Below the pieces are notes generated by a model. The model was not told the DNA's origin, made no database searches, and saw only the letters and a program-made list of their open reading frames with translations. Below, one piece after another: positions 26,807-34,153 of a stretch of 64,000 nt of DNA; within the stretch, counting starts at the first letter, position 1, and the number at the start of each line of letters is the position of its first letter. Source of the stretch: Leifsonia sp. TF02-11 (GTDB lineage Bacteria; Actinomycetota; Actinomycetes; Actinomycetales; Microbacteriaceae); contig NZ_JAGEKP010000008.1 of the NCBI RefSeq assembly GCF_017565305.1, positions 248,001-312,000 on the forward strand, in the 5' to 3' direction. The position numbers were made by a program, and so were the translations under genes.

Positions 26807-27540
26807 CCGACGGGCTACAGATCGTCCTTCCGATGGCCGGGCTCGGCCAGCGCTTCCGAGCGGTGGGGGAGCTCCTCCCGAAGCCGCTGATCGACGTCGA
26901 CGGCGAGCCGATGTTTCGCAAGGCCCTCTCGTCGCTGGCTCGCGCAGGCGTCACGGGCGAGGTCACCGCGGTGATCCGCGCGGAACTCCAGCGCGAGCAC
27001 GGCCTCGGGACAGCGCTCGTAGAGGCTTTGCCCGGGCTGACGGTGGTGGAGCTGCCGGCTCCGACCGGCGGTGCTGCGGAGACCGTTCTCGCCGCGCCAC
27101 TCGACCCGGACCGCCCATTGCTCGTGATGGACTGCGACATCGCCTTCGAGAGCGACGGCTACGCGGCTGCCATCGCGCACGCGGCGGGCGGCGCCGCCGA
27201 CGGCGTCCTGCTCTCGTTCCCCTCGACGGACCCGCGCTACAGCTTCGCGGAGACCGATCGGGAGGGCCGCGTCGTCCGCACCGCCGAGAAGGTCGCCATC
27301 TCGGAGAACGCGCTGATGGGCGTCTACTTCTTCCGTCGGGCCGGTGACTTCGTGCGCGCCGCCGAAGAGGTGGTGGCCTCCGCTCGGGCATCCGAGACGC
27401 CGGAGTCGTACCTCTCGCTCGTCTACAACCGACTGCTGGAGCGCGGCGCTACGATCGCGCTGGCCACGGGCACCTTCTACTGCTTCGGGACGCCCGAGGA
27501 GCTCGCGGCCTACCGCGAAACACATCTTCCTGTCGGCTGA
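26803..27540 (+). CDS. Nucleotidyltransferase (NTP-transferase family)
   Basis: 245 residues; ATGA overlap with the GT2 gene. The start TDGLQIVLPMAGLGQRF followed by LPKPLIDVDGEPMF is the NTP-binding signature of sugar-1-phosphate or phosphocholine nucleotidyltransferases, with VMDCDIAFESDG providing the metal-binding Asp. It probably makes the activated donor used by the preceding glycosyltransferase. Which NTP and which phosphate ester are used is open. Confidence 0.83.
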   Translation: MTDGLQIVLPMAGLGQRFRAVGELLPKPLIDVDGEPMFRKALSSLARAGVTGEVTAVIRAELQREHGLGTALVEALPGLTVVELPAPTGGAAETVLAAPLDPDRPLLVMDCDIAFESDGYAAAIAHAAGGAADGVLLSFPSTDPRYSFAETDREGRVVRTAEKVAISENALMGVYFFRRAGDFVRAAEEVVASARASETPESYLSLVYNRLLERGATIALATGTFYCFGTPEELAAYRETHLPVG

Positions 27541-27555
27541 TGCGGCGGTCCGACC

Positions 27556-28257
27556 TCAGAAGAGGTCGGGGGAGGGCGCGCTCGCGTGGCGGATCGACAC
27601 GTCCGCGTGCCGGTCGAACCGGTACCCGACGCCGCGCACGGTGCGCACGATGTCCTCGTAGCGACCGAGCTTGGCGCGCAGGCGTCGCACGTGCACGTCG
27701 ATCGTGCGCTCGTTCGGGATCTCGTCCTCGTCGGCGCTCGACCAGAGCGACGAGATCAGCTCGGCGCGCTCGATGGTGCGACCCTCCCGCAGCACGAGGT
27801 ACTGCAGCAGCTCGAACTCCTTATAGGTGAGCGAGACGGTCTGGTTGTCGAGGATGAGGCGCTTGCGCGAGATGTCCACCACGACCCCGGAGGAGGCGCG
27901 GTCTTCGTCCTCGTCGGGAACGACGGTGTGGCGGTGCTTGGCGATCGCGGCCGGGTCCTGCAGGGCGAGACGCACGACATCGACGTCGCGGCCGCCGGCG
28001 CCGGCCGGGGCGAGAGCGACGGCGGCGTAGGTCTCGGCGGCGGGGGCGAGCTCGGCGGTCAGCTGCTTGAGCGCCTCCACGATGCGGCCGAGGTCGGTGC
28101 CGGAGGCGGCGGCCTTCAGCTCGTCGATGCCGACGTAGAGGACGAACCCGCGTGCCTCTGTCCCCTCGGGGACGGCGCGGAGGCGGGGAGCGGGAGCCGA
28201 GACCTGCTCGGCGAGAGCGGCGGAGGGACGGATGGAGTCGACAGTGGCGAGAGACAT
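27556..28257 (-). CDS. OmpR/GlnR-type winged-helix transcriptional regulator
   Basis: 233 residues from ATG 28257, where GAAGGA lies ten bases upstream; an in-frame ATG at 28311 has no such signal. The N-terminal half (about 35-115) is a degenerate, receiver-sized domain without a clear phosphoacceptor Asp. The C-terminal winged helix is canonical: VSLTYKEFELLQYLVLREGR, RTIDVHVRRLRAKLGRYED, VRTVRGVGYRF. This matches orphan regulators of the GlnR type. A long leader carrying a Cys/Met-rich small ORF lies upstream, which suggests control by attenuation. No kinase gene is adjacent. Confidence 0.85.
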   Translation of the reverse strand: MSLATVDSIRPSAALAEQVSAPAPRLRAVPEGTEARGFVLYVGIDELKAAASGTDLGRIVEALKQLTAELAPAAETYAAVALAPAGAGGRDVDVVRLALQDPAAIAKHRHTVVPDEDEDRASSGVVVDISRKRLILDNQTVSLTYKEFELLQYLVLREGRTIERAELISSLWSSADEDEIPNERTIDVHVRRLRAKLGRYEDIVRTVRGVGYRFDRHADVSIRHASAPSPDLF

Positions 28258-28477
28258 GGGAGGAAAGTCCTTCAGTGATGATGATGCGTCCGGACCCCGG
28301 GGCGGCTGCACCTCTGTCGAGGTACGCCGGATGTCAGGGTTTCCGGTGTGACGAGATGTCCCGATTCAGAACGGGATCGATGCACGGGTGCGTTCGTGTG
28401 GCGCGCCCGGGGAGCTGTGCCCGGCGTCGACGCTCGTCTGCGTCGGAGGGCGACCGCTCGGCGAAAGGATCGTCAGA

Positions 28478-28582
28478 TTAGCGACACATTCGGCAACACA
28501 TGACCGAGTCGCGGCCGGGCATCATCATGCCGGCATTCCCAGGGGCCTCGAAGGAGGTCAGGGGACGCGAGTTGTCAGTCAT
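28478..28582 (-). CDS. Cys/Met-rich leader peptide (34 aa), leaderless small ORF
   Basis: Too short for routine gene calling. It encodes 34 residues beginning MTDNSRPLTSF and ending MCCRMCR, with six Met and three Cys codons clustered toward the end (Met19-21, then Met28, Cys29, Cys30, Met32, Cys33). TTGACA-18-TTTACT lies directly upstream, and the ATG is at the expected transcription start, so it should be leaderless. It sits 221 bases before the regulator start. Polycysteine leaderless ORFs acting as attenuators are known in mycobacteria; the same role here is an inference. Confidence 0.6.
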   Translation of the reverse strand: MTDNSRPLTSFEAPGNAGMMMPGRDSVMCCRMCR

Positions 28583-28589
28583 GTCGAGT

Positions 28590-28619
28590 AGTAAACCGTC
28601 TCATGACTCGCCGTGTCAA
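28590..28619 (-). promoter_or_regulatory. Promoter of the leader peptide / regulator transcript
   Basis: On the minus strand TTGACA (28619-28614) is followed by 18 bases and TTTACT (28595-28590). The leader-peptide ATG begins eight bases after the -10. The regulator start is 325 bases further on, so its 5' leader is unusually long. Confidence 0.65.
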
Positions 28620-28651
28620 ATCGTTACGGATTGTTGCGAGCGCCCGGGACT

Positions 28652-29284
28652 CTACACAGTGCCGTACAAACGGTCCCCGGCGTCGCCGAGACCGGGCACA
28701 ATGTACCCGTTCTCGTTGAGGCGCTCGTCGAGGGCGCCCAGCACGATGGTGACGTCCCGGCCCTCGGTCGCCTTCTCGAGCGCCTCCAGGCCCTCGGGCG
28801 CGGCAAGGATGCAGATGGCCGTCACGTCCACGGCGTTGCGCTTGAACAGGAAGTCGATCGCGGCGCCGAGCGAGCCTCCGGTCGCCAGCATCGGGTCGAG
28901 CACGAAGCACTGCCGGTCGGACAGGTCCATCGGGAGCCGCTCGGCGTAGGTGGTCGGCTCGAGGGTCTCCTCGTTGCGCGCCATCCCGAGGAAGCCCACC
29001 TCGGCGGTCGGCATCAGCCGGACCATGCCCTCGAGCATCCCGAGCCCCGCGCGCAGGATCGGCACCACCAGCGGGCGCGGCTGGCTCAGAGTGACACCGG
29101 TCGTCGTGGTGACGGGCGTCTCGATCTGCACCGGCTCCACCCGCACCGCGCGCGTCGCCTCGTAGGCGAGCAGGGTGACGAGCTCCTCGGTCAGCGCGCG
29201 GAACACCGGGGACGGGGTGTCCTTGTTGCGGAGCACGGAGAGCTTGTGGGTGATGAGGGGGTGGTCAGCTACGTGCACTCGCAT
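28652..29284 (-). CDS. upp: Uracil phosphoribosyltransferase
   Basis: 210 residues, the usual length. [23 protein letters not shown] at the start, [18 protein letters not shown] in the middle and the PRPP-binding loop [18 protein letters not shown] are diagnostic. It salvages uracil to UMP using PRPP in the cytoplasm. TAGCCT (29297-29292) lies seven bases before the ATG, consistent with a leaderless mRNA. Divergent from tadA. Confidence 0.97.
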   Translation of the reverse strand: MRVHVADHPLITHKLSVLRNKDTPSPVFRALTEELVTLLAYEATRAVRVEPVQIETPVTTTTGVTLSQPRPLVVPILRAGLGMLEGMVRLMPTAEVGFLGMARNEETLEPTTYAERLPMDLSDRQCFVLDPMLATGGSLGAAIDFLFKRNAVDVTAICILAAPEGLEALEKATEGRDVTIVLGALDERLNENGYIVPGLGDAGDRLYGTV

Positions 29285-29337
29285 AGGCTCAAGGCTAGCC
29301 GAACCCGCCAGCGCGCGGACCCGCCAGAGGAGGACCC

Positions 29338-29805
29338 GTGACCCTGCCCGTTCCCGCCGACTACGAGGGGTGGATGCGCCGCGCCGTCGCCGATGCGCGC
29401 CTCGCCTTCGACACCGGGGACGTGCCGGTGGCGGCGCTCGTGATCGACGAGCACGGGCAGGTCATCGGCACGGGACGCAACGAGCGCGAGCTGCACCGCG
29501 ATCCGACCGCGCACGCCGAGATCCTCGCGCTGCGCGCCGCTGCGGCCTCCCGCGACGACTGGCACCTCGAGGGCTGCACCCTGGTCGTGACGCTGGAGCC
29601 GTGCGTGATGTGCGCGGGAGCAGTGCTGGCCGCGCGCGTGCCGACCGTCGTGTTCGGCGCGTGGGACGAGAAGGCGGGCGCAGGCGGCTCGGTCTACGAC
29701 GTGCTGCGCGACCGCCGACTCAATCATCAGGTCGCGGTATACCCCGGCGTGCTCGCCGAAGACTGCGCCGACCTCCTGCTGGACTTCTTCCGCGCCAAGC
29801 GCTGA
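29338..29805 (+). CDS. tadA: tRNA-specific adenosine deaminase
   Basis: 155 residues from GTG, with AGAGGAGGA just upstream. Zinc-deaminase motifs are complete: AHAEILALR (His and proton-shuttling Glu) and [11 protein letters not shown] (two Cys ligands). [19 protein letters not shown] is typical of TadA. It converts A34 to inosine in tRNA-Arg(ACG). The upp-tadA neighbourhood is common in actinobacteria. Confidence 0.95.
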   Translation: MTLPVPADYEGWMRRAVADARLAFDTGDVPVAALVIDEHGQVIGTGRNERELHRDPTAHAEILALRAAAASRDDWHLEGCTLVVTLEPCVMCAGAVLAARVPTVVFGAWDEKAGAGGSVYDVLRDRRLNHQVAVYPGVLAEDCADLLLDFFRAKR

Positions 29806-29824
29806 GCGCCCGCGTGGGGCGCGG

Positions 29825-30526
29825 TCAGGCCGGGAGGGCCTCCAGCCACTCCGAGAAGGCGGCGCGGGAGGCCTCCTGCATCCGGGCGGAGTAGAGCTCG
29901 CGGTCTTCGCGCAGCGCCTCCGGGTCGATCGCGTGTTCGTCCAGCTCGTTGTATCCGTCCGTGACCCACTGCTCGTGCATCTCATCGGTGACCTCGGGAT
30001 GGAACTGCACCGCCAGCGCGAAGTCGCCGATCGCGAACGCCTCGTTGGAATAGTCGCTCGACGTCGCCAGCCGGGTGGCCCGCGCCGGCAGTTCGAACGT
30101 GTCGCCGTGCCACTCGACCACGGGCACTCCGGCGAAGTGCCGGATGGGCGAGGATGCACCGGCCTCCGTCGGCTCCACGCGCCGGTAACCGATCTGGGTG
30201 GTGTCGCCCTTGTAGACGCGCTCGCCGAGGGCGCCCGCCATCAGCTGAGCGCCCAGGCAGACGCCGAGCGTCGGCAGCTCGGCGTCGAGCCGCGAGCGCA
30301 GCAGCGTCCGCTCCGCGGCGAGAAACGGGAACTGCTCGGTCTGATACGCGCCCATCTCGCCGCCGAGCACGACGACGAGGTCGGCCTCCGCCGGGTCGAT
30401 CGCTGTCACGTCTTCGGTGGTGACGTCCACGATGCGGAGGTCGTAGCCGTGCTCGGTGAGCACAGGGCCGATGTTGCCCAGGTGGATGGCGGGGTCGTGC
30501 TGCAGGATCAGGGCGGTGCGGGTCAC
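29825..30526 (-). CDS. Class I glutamine amidotransferase-like protein
   Basis: 233 residues from GTG 30526, which overlaps the stop of the upstream cation transporter gene. The triad is visible: Cys in LGVCLGAQLMAGALG, His in AVQFHPEVT and the following Glu. It starts TRTALILQHDPAIHLGNIG. Stand-alone GATase1 proteins of this kind (GMP-synthase-like) act as glutaminases or gamma-glutamyl hydrolases in varied pathways; no partner synthetase is nearby. Co-transcribed with the CDF transporter. Confidence 0.88.
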   Translation of the reverse strand: MTRTALILQHDPAIHLGNIGPVLTEHGYDLRIVDVTTEDVTAIDPAEADLVVVLGGEMGAYQTEQFPFLAAERTLLRSRLDAELPTLGVCLGAQLMAGALGERVYKGDTTQIGYRRVEPTEAGASSPIRHFAGVPVVEWHGDTFELPARATRLATSSDYSNEAFAIGDFALAVQFHPEVTDEMHEQWVTDGYNELDEHAIDPEALREDRELYSARMQEASRAAFSEWLEALPA

Positions 30527-31485
30527 TCGAGTCCTTTGATGACGATGGTGTCGGTGGCGGGATGCTGCTCGTTCGGGTCGACCCAGACATCCGGCTCGAT
30601 GTAGATGACGCGCGCGACGGGGACGGCCTCCCGGATGCGGCTCTCGATGGTGTCGATCGCCGCTGCGACCTCCGCGAGCGGGAGGCTGCCGGCGATCGCG
30701 AGCTTGGCGCCGACGAGCAGTTCGTCTGGCCCGAGGCAGAGCGTGCGCATGTGGATGATGCGCTCGGCCTCGTCGCCCGCGAGGATCGCGCGCTCGATGG
30801 CCGCGACGTCGGCGTCGGACGCTCCCTCGCCGACCAGGAGGCTCTTGGTCTCGATGCCGAGGACGATCGCGACGGCGACCAGCAGCAGGCCGATCAGGAC
30901 CGTGCCTACGCCGTCCCAGACGCCGTTGCCCGTGATGATCGTGAGCCCGACGCCGATGAGCGCGAAGACGAGGCCGGTGAGCGCGGCGACGTCCTCCAGC
31001 AGGACCACCGGCAGCTCCGGAGCCTTGGCGCGGCGGATGAACTGCGGCCACGACATCCCCTTGCGGAGCGGGTTGGACTCGTGCACGGCGGTGCGGAGCG
31101 AGAACGACTCCAGGCCGATCGCGATGAGCAGCACCAGCAGCGGCAGCCACCAGTTCTCCAGGGGATGGGGATGGGTGAGTTTCTCCACGCCCTCGTACAG
31201 CGAGAAGACGCCGCCGACCGAGAACAGGATGATCGAGACGACGAACGCGTAGACGTAGCGCTCACGGCCGTAGCCAAACGGGTGCTCCTTGTCGGCCTTC
31301 TTCTTCGCCTGGCGGCCGCCGAGCAGGAGGAGCAGCTGGTTGCCGGAGTCGGCGACCGAGTGCACGCCCTCCGCGAGCATCGAGGAGGAGCCGGAGAACG
31401 CCCAGGCGATGAACTTCGTGAGGGCGATGCCCAGGTTGGCGGCGAAGGCCGCGACGATCGCCCTGGTACCGCCTTCTGCGCTCAT
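30523..31485 (-). CDS. Cation diffusion facilitator family transporter
   Basis: 320 residues with about six helices and a cytoplasmic C-terminal domain. The metal-site motif is in MLAEGVHSVADSGNQ (HxxxD), followed by HPFGYGRERYVYAF, the usual CDF signature. These proteins export divalent cations such as Zn, Fe or Mn in exchange for protons. The start codon lies six bases from one arm of the symmetric promoter at 31492-31501, back to back with proC. Confidence 0.92.
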   Translation of the reverse strand: MSAEGGTRAIVAAFAANLGIALTKFIAWAFSGSSSMLAEGVHSVADSGNQLLLLLGGRQAKKKADKEHPFGYGRERYVYAFVVSIILFSVGGVFSLYEGVEKLTHPHPLENWWLPLLVLLIAIGLESFSLRTAVHESNPLRKGMSWPQFIRRAKAPELPVVLLEDVAALTGLVFALIGVGLTIITGNGVWDGVGTVLIGLLLVAVAIVLGIETKSLLVGEGASDADVAAIERAILAGDEAERIIHMRTLCLGPDELLVGAKLAIAGSLPLAEVAAAIDTIESRIREAVPVARVIYIEPDVWVDPNEQHPATDTIVIKGLE

Positions 31486-31491
31486 GACCTC

Positions 31492-31501
31492 ATCCTAGGA
31501 T
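31492..31501. promoter_or_regulatory. Symmetric bidirectional -10 element (ATCCTAGGAT)
   Basis: This 10-bp perfect palindrome supplies TAGGAT on both strands. On the plus strand it is six bases before the proC ATG (31508); on the minus strand six bases before the transporter ATG (31485). Both genes would therefore be leaderless and read from a single melted site. Confidence 0.75.
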
Positions 31502-31507
31502 GGCCCC

Positions 31508-32368
31508 ATGACCGACACGCAGAACGTCACTCTGCCCACCATCGCGATGCTCGGCGCCGGCTCGATGGGCCGTGCCATCCTCTCCGGGCTGACCGCTCCC
31601 GGCGTGGAGGTGACCGGTGGGATCAGGGTGACCAACCGTTCGGCGGAGCGAGCCGCGGAGTTGTCCGGCATCCCCGGAGTCACCGCCTTCGCCATCGAGA
31701 AGGACGGTGCAGCGAACCGCCTCGCCGTCGACGGCGCCGCCATCGTCATCGTCGCGGTCAAGCCGGCGATGGTGCCCGACCTGCTGCGCGAGATCGCGTC
31801 GTCGCTGAACCCGGGGACCATCGTGGTCAGCGTGGCCGCCGGCGTCACCGTCGCGACGTTCGAGTCGCTGCTGCCGGAGAACATCGTCGTCGTGCGGTCG
31901 ATGCCGAACACCCCTGCGGTGGTCGGCAAGGCCGTCACCGGGATCAGCCCCGGTGGCCGATCCGAGCCGGAAGACCTCCAGCTGGTCCGGTCGCTGTTCG
32001 AGACCGTGGGGGAGGTCGTGGAGGTTCCGGAGTCGCAGCTCGACGCGCTCAGCACGATCTCCGGCTCGGGCCCGGCGTACGTGTTCTTGCTGGTGGAGGC
32101 GCTGACCGCCGCCGCTGTCGAGAAGGGCTTCACCCCCGAGCAGGCGCGCACGCTGGTGAACGGCACGTTCCTCGGCGCCTCCGAACTGCTGGTCGCCTCC
32201 GGGGAGGACCCGGCCGAGCTCCGCCGCCGCGTCACCAGCCCGAAGGGCACCACCGAGCGCGCGATCGAGGTGCTCGCCGCCGCCGACCTCCCCGCCCTCT
32301 TCACCCGCGCGACCGACGCCGCCCTCGCCCGCGCCCGCGAACTAGCGGCCCCCACCCCCACCCCCTGA
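31508..32368 (+). CDS. proC: Pyrroline-5-carboxylate reductase
   Basis: 286 residues. The N-terminal NAD(P)-binding loop reads AMLGAGSMGRAILSGL, followed by VIVAVKPAMVPDLL. The substrate-binding C-terminal helix block LDALSTISGSGPAYVFLLVE and LRRRVTSPKGTTERAIEVL are diagnostic. It catalyses the last step of proline synthesis. A stem-loop repeat follows 14 bases after the stop and probably terminates it. Confidence 0.96.
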   Translation: MTDTQNVTLPTIAMLGAGSMGRAILSGLTAPGVEVTGGIRVTNRSAERAAELSGIPGVTAFAIEKDGAANRLAVDGAAIVIVAVKPAMVPDLLREIASSLNPGTIVVSVAAGVTVATFESLLPENIVVVRSMPNTPAVVGKAVTGISPGGRSEPEDLQLVRSLFETVGEVVEVPESQLDALSTISGSGPAYVFLLVEALTAAAVEKGFTPEQARTLVNGTFLGASELLVASGEDPAELRRRVTSPKGTTERAIEVLAAADLPALFTRATDAALARARELAAPTPTP

Positions 32369-32381
32369 CCTCAGCAATCGC

Positions 32382-32433
32382 TTCCTCACTTTCTCCCGCA
32401 AAACGCCGGGTTCGAGCGAGAGAAAGTGAGGAA
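32382..32433. repeat. 52-bp palindromic repeat, copy A
   Basis: Perfect 14-bp inverted arms TTCCTCACTTTCTC / GAGAAAGTGAGGAA around a 24-base loop. Copy B at 33409-33460 has the same length and is identical at about 46 of 52 positions. The repeat lies between the convergent proC and DUF559-type genes, where it could also terminate both transcripts. Confidence 0.85.
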
Positions 32434-32440
32434 TGGATAG

Positions 32441-33394
32441 CTACTGGCCGGGGGACGCGCGGGCGTAGGCGCGGCGGACGATGAGTGGGGCACGCGGCGT
32501 GGGGCCGGCGAGGTCGTCGACCGTGAGGAAGACGACATCCCAGCCCGCGGCAGCTAGGCGTTCGCGGCGATAGATGTCCTCGCGGTAGGTGTCCGCGTTC
32601 GTCCGGTGGTGATCGCCCAGGTATTCGATCGCGAGCCGGCGATCGGGGTAGGCCAGATCGACCATGGCGATGCGTCGCCCCCGATCGTGAACGTGGTGAT
32701 TCAGAGATGGCTCCGGCAGGCCTGCGCGCACCAGTTCCAGCCGCAGTCGCGACTCCTGCGGTGAGAGCGGGCCGTACCTCACGAGCTCGAAAGCCTCCCT
32801 GAGGCGACGCACGCCGGGCCGACGCCCGTGGTGTCGAATCGCTGACTCCAATTGGTCGCGCGTGTGAGACGGTGCAGTGCCGGAGTGCGGTTCGTCTCCG
32901 GTGATCAGCCAATCCCCGATGGCGACGAGGTCGTCGATCGGAAGGGTCCCCGACAACTGAGCCCAAGCGTCCTCGGCCGCGACAACCTGCATGCCGTCGA
33001 GCGTCACGATGCGGTGGCCGGCACCACGCAACTCGTGCCCGGTGACTCCTTCCATTCGCGGTGGCTTGAGGGGCGAGAACACGGCGACGTGCACGTCGCG
33101 CGATTGCACCGCCCACCGCAGCGGGAACCCGTGGAGGGCGGCCGCCGAGTGATGACTGAAGATGTGGCCGGGGCGACGCAGCGCCGCGTACGCACGGCAG
33201 CGCACCCGGTGATCCTCGATGTCGACATCGATGGTGCGGACCCCGCGAAAGCTCCGTTGTACGCCTGGCCCGTACAGCTGCCGACGGGACAAGCCCGCGT
33301 CACGCCCCTCGGCCACCGTGAATCCGCGTCGTTCAACCAGTCCACTCACCCGACAATCCTGAACGCCGCGCACCTCCCCTTCGCCGTTATCCAC
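32441..33394 (-). CDS. AbiEi-like / DUF559 (Vsr-type nuclease fold) protein
   Basis: 317 residues from a GTG (start uncertain). The N-terminal third resembles the winged-helix AbiEi-type antitoxin region (GFTVAEGRDAGLSRRQLY, SHHSAAALHGFPL). The C-terminal part is a DUF559-type domain: MVDLAYPDRRLAIEYLGDHH with Asp and Glu at PD-(D/E)xK nuclease positions, then RERLAAAGWDVVFLTVDDL. Such genes are abundant in actinobacteria and have no firm function. It is fitted tightly between two copies of a 52-bp palindrome, 7 bases from one and 14 from the other, which suggests a mobile or repeat-associated unit. Confidence 0.75.
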   Translation of the reverse strand: MDNGEGEVRGVQDCRVSGLVERRGFTVAEGRDAGLSRRQLYGPGVQRSFRGVRTIDVDIEDHRVRCRAYAALRRPGHIFSHHSAAALHGFPLRWAVQSRDVHVAVFSPLKPPRMEGVTGHELRGAGHRIVTLDGMQVVAAEDAWAQLSGTLPIDDLVAIGDWLITGDEPHSGTAPSHTRDQLESAIRHHGRRPGVRRLREAFELVRYGPLSPQESRLRLELVRAGLPEPSLNHHVHDRGRRIAMVDLAYPDRRLAIEYLGDHHRTNADTYREDIYRRERLAAAGWDVVFLTVDDLAGPTPRAPLIVRRAYARASPGQ

Positions 33395-33408
33395 AGAGCA
33401 GCCATCCG

Positions 33409-33460
33409 TTCCTCACTTTCTCTCGCAACACGCCGCGGTCGGGCGAGAGAAAGTGAGGGA
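33409..33460. repeat. 52-bp palindromic repeat, copy B
   Basis: Perfect 16-bp arms CCTCACTTTCTCTCGC / GCGAGAGAAAGTGAGG (33411-33426, 33443-33458). It is aligned in the same orientation as copy A. The outer bases also pair imperfectly (CAGCCAT...ATGGCTG). It lies just upstream of the DUF559-type gene and downstream of trkA-type coding sequence on the facing side. Confidence 0.85.
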
Positions 33461-33481
33461 GCGATGGCTGCGTGCTGGCGG

Positions 33482-34153
33482 CTAGGCCTCGAGGGCGGCG
33501 AAGCGCTCGATGTCGGCGGAGGTGCCGGAGACGATGATGAGGTCGTGGTTGGAGACGACGGTGTCCGGGGTCGCGTAGGTGAACGGCTTGCCGGGGCTCT
33601 TCACGCCGACGACGGTGATGTTGTAGCGGCTGCGCACGCCCGACTCCGACAGGTTGACGCCGCGGATCGGCTTGGGCGGGTACATCTTCACCAGCGCGAA
33701 GTCGTCGTCGAACTCGATGAAGTCGAGCATCCTCCCCGACACCAGGTGTGCAACACGCTCGCCGGCCTCGGCCTCCGGATAGATGACATGGTTCGCCCCG
33801 ATGCGCTCCAGGATCTTGCCGTGCGACTGCGAGATCGCCTTCGCCCAGATCTGCGGCACGTGGAGGTCGACCAGGTTCGCCGTGATGAGCACGCTGGCCT
33901 CGATCGACGACCCGACCGCGACCACCGCGATCGAGAAGTCCTCCGCTCCGATCTGCCGCAGCGTCTCGATCGAGCGCGCGTCCGCCTGCACGGTGTGCGT
34001 CACCCGGTCGGCCCACTTCTGCACGAGCCCGGCGTCCGTGTCGATCGCGAGGACCTCCCGGCCCAGCCGATCGAGCTGTCCGGCGGTCGCGGCACCGAAG
34101 CGGCCGAGGCCGATCACGAGCACGGGGGCGTTGTGCCTGATCCGGTCAACCAA
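33482..34153 (-). CDS. Potassium channel/transporter NAD-binding subunit (TrkA/KtrA family)
   Basis: 223 residues from a TTG overlapping the TrkH stop. The N-terminal RCK Rossmann fold has VIGLGRFGAA, the expected acidic residue in VLAIDTD, and HVIYPEAEAGERVA; a RCK_C domain follows (about 135-223). It is the cytosolic gating subunit of the K+ uptake system formed with the TrkH-type protein encoded immediately upstream. ATP/NADH binding controls channel opening in this family. Confidence 0.93.
   Translation of the reverse strand: MVDRIRHNAPVLVIGLGRFGAATAGQLDRLGREVLAIDTDAGLVQKWADRVTHTVQADARSIETLRQIGAEDFSIAVVAVGSSIEASVLITANLVDLHVPQIWAKAISQSHGKILERIGANHVIYPEAEAGERVAHLVSGRMLDFIEFDDDFALVKMYPPKPIRGVNLSESGVRSRYNITVVGVKSPGKPFTYATPDTVVSNHDLIIVSGTSADIERFAALEA

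Noticed and set aside
33387-33395. TTATCCACA, a perfect DnaA-box sequence overlapping the start of the DUF559-type gene
   Set aside because: Only one copy, with no cluster of boxes, no AT-rich unwinding region and no dnaA/dnaN nearby; most likely chance.
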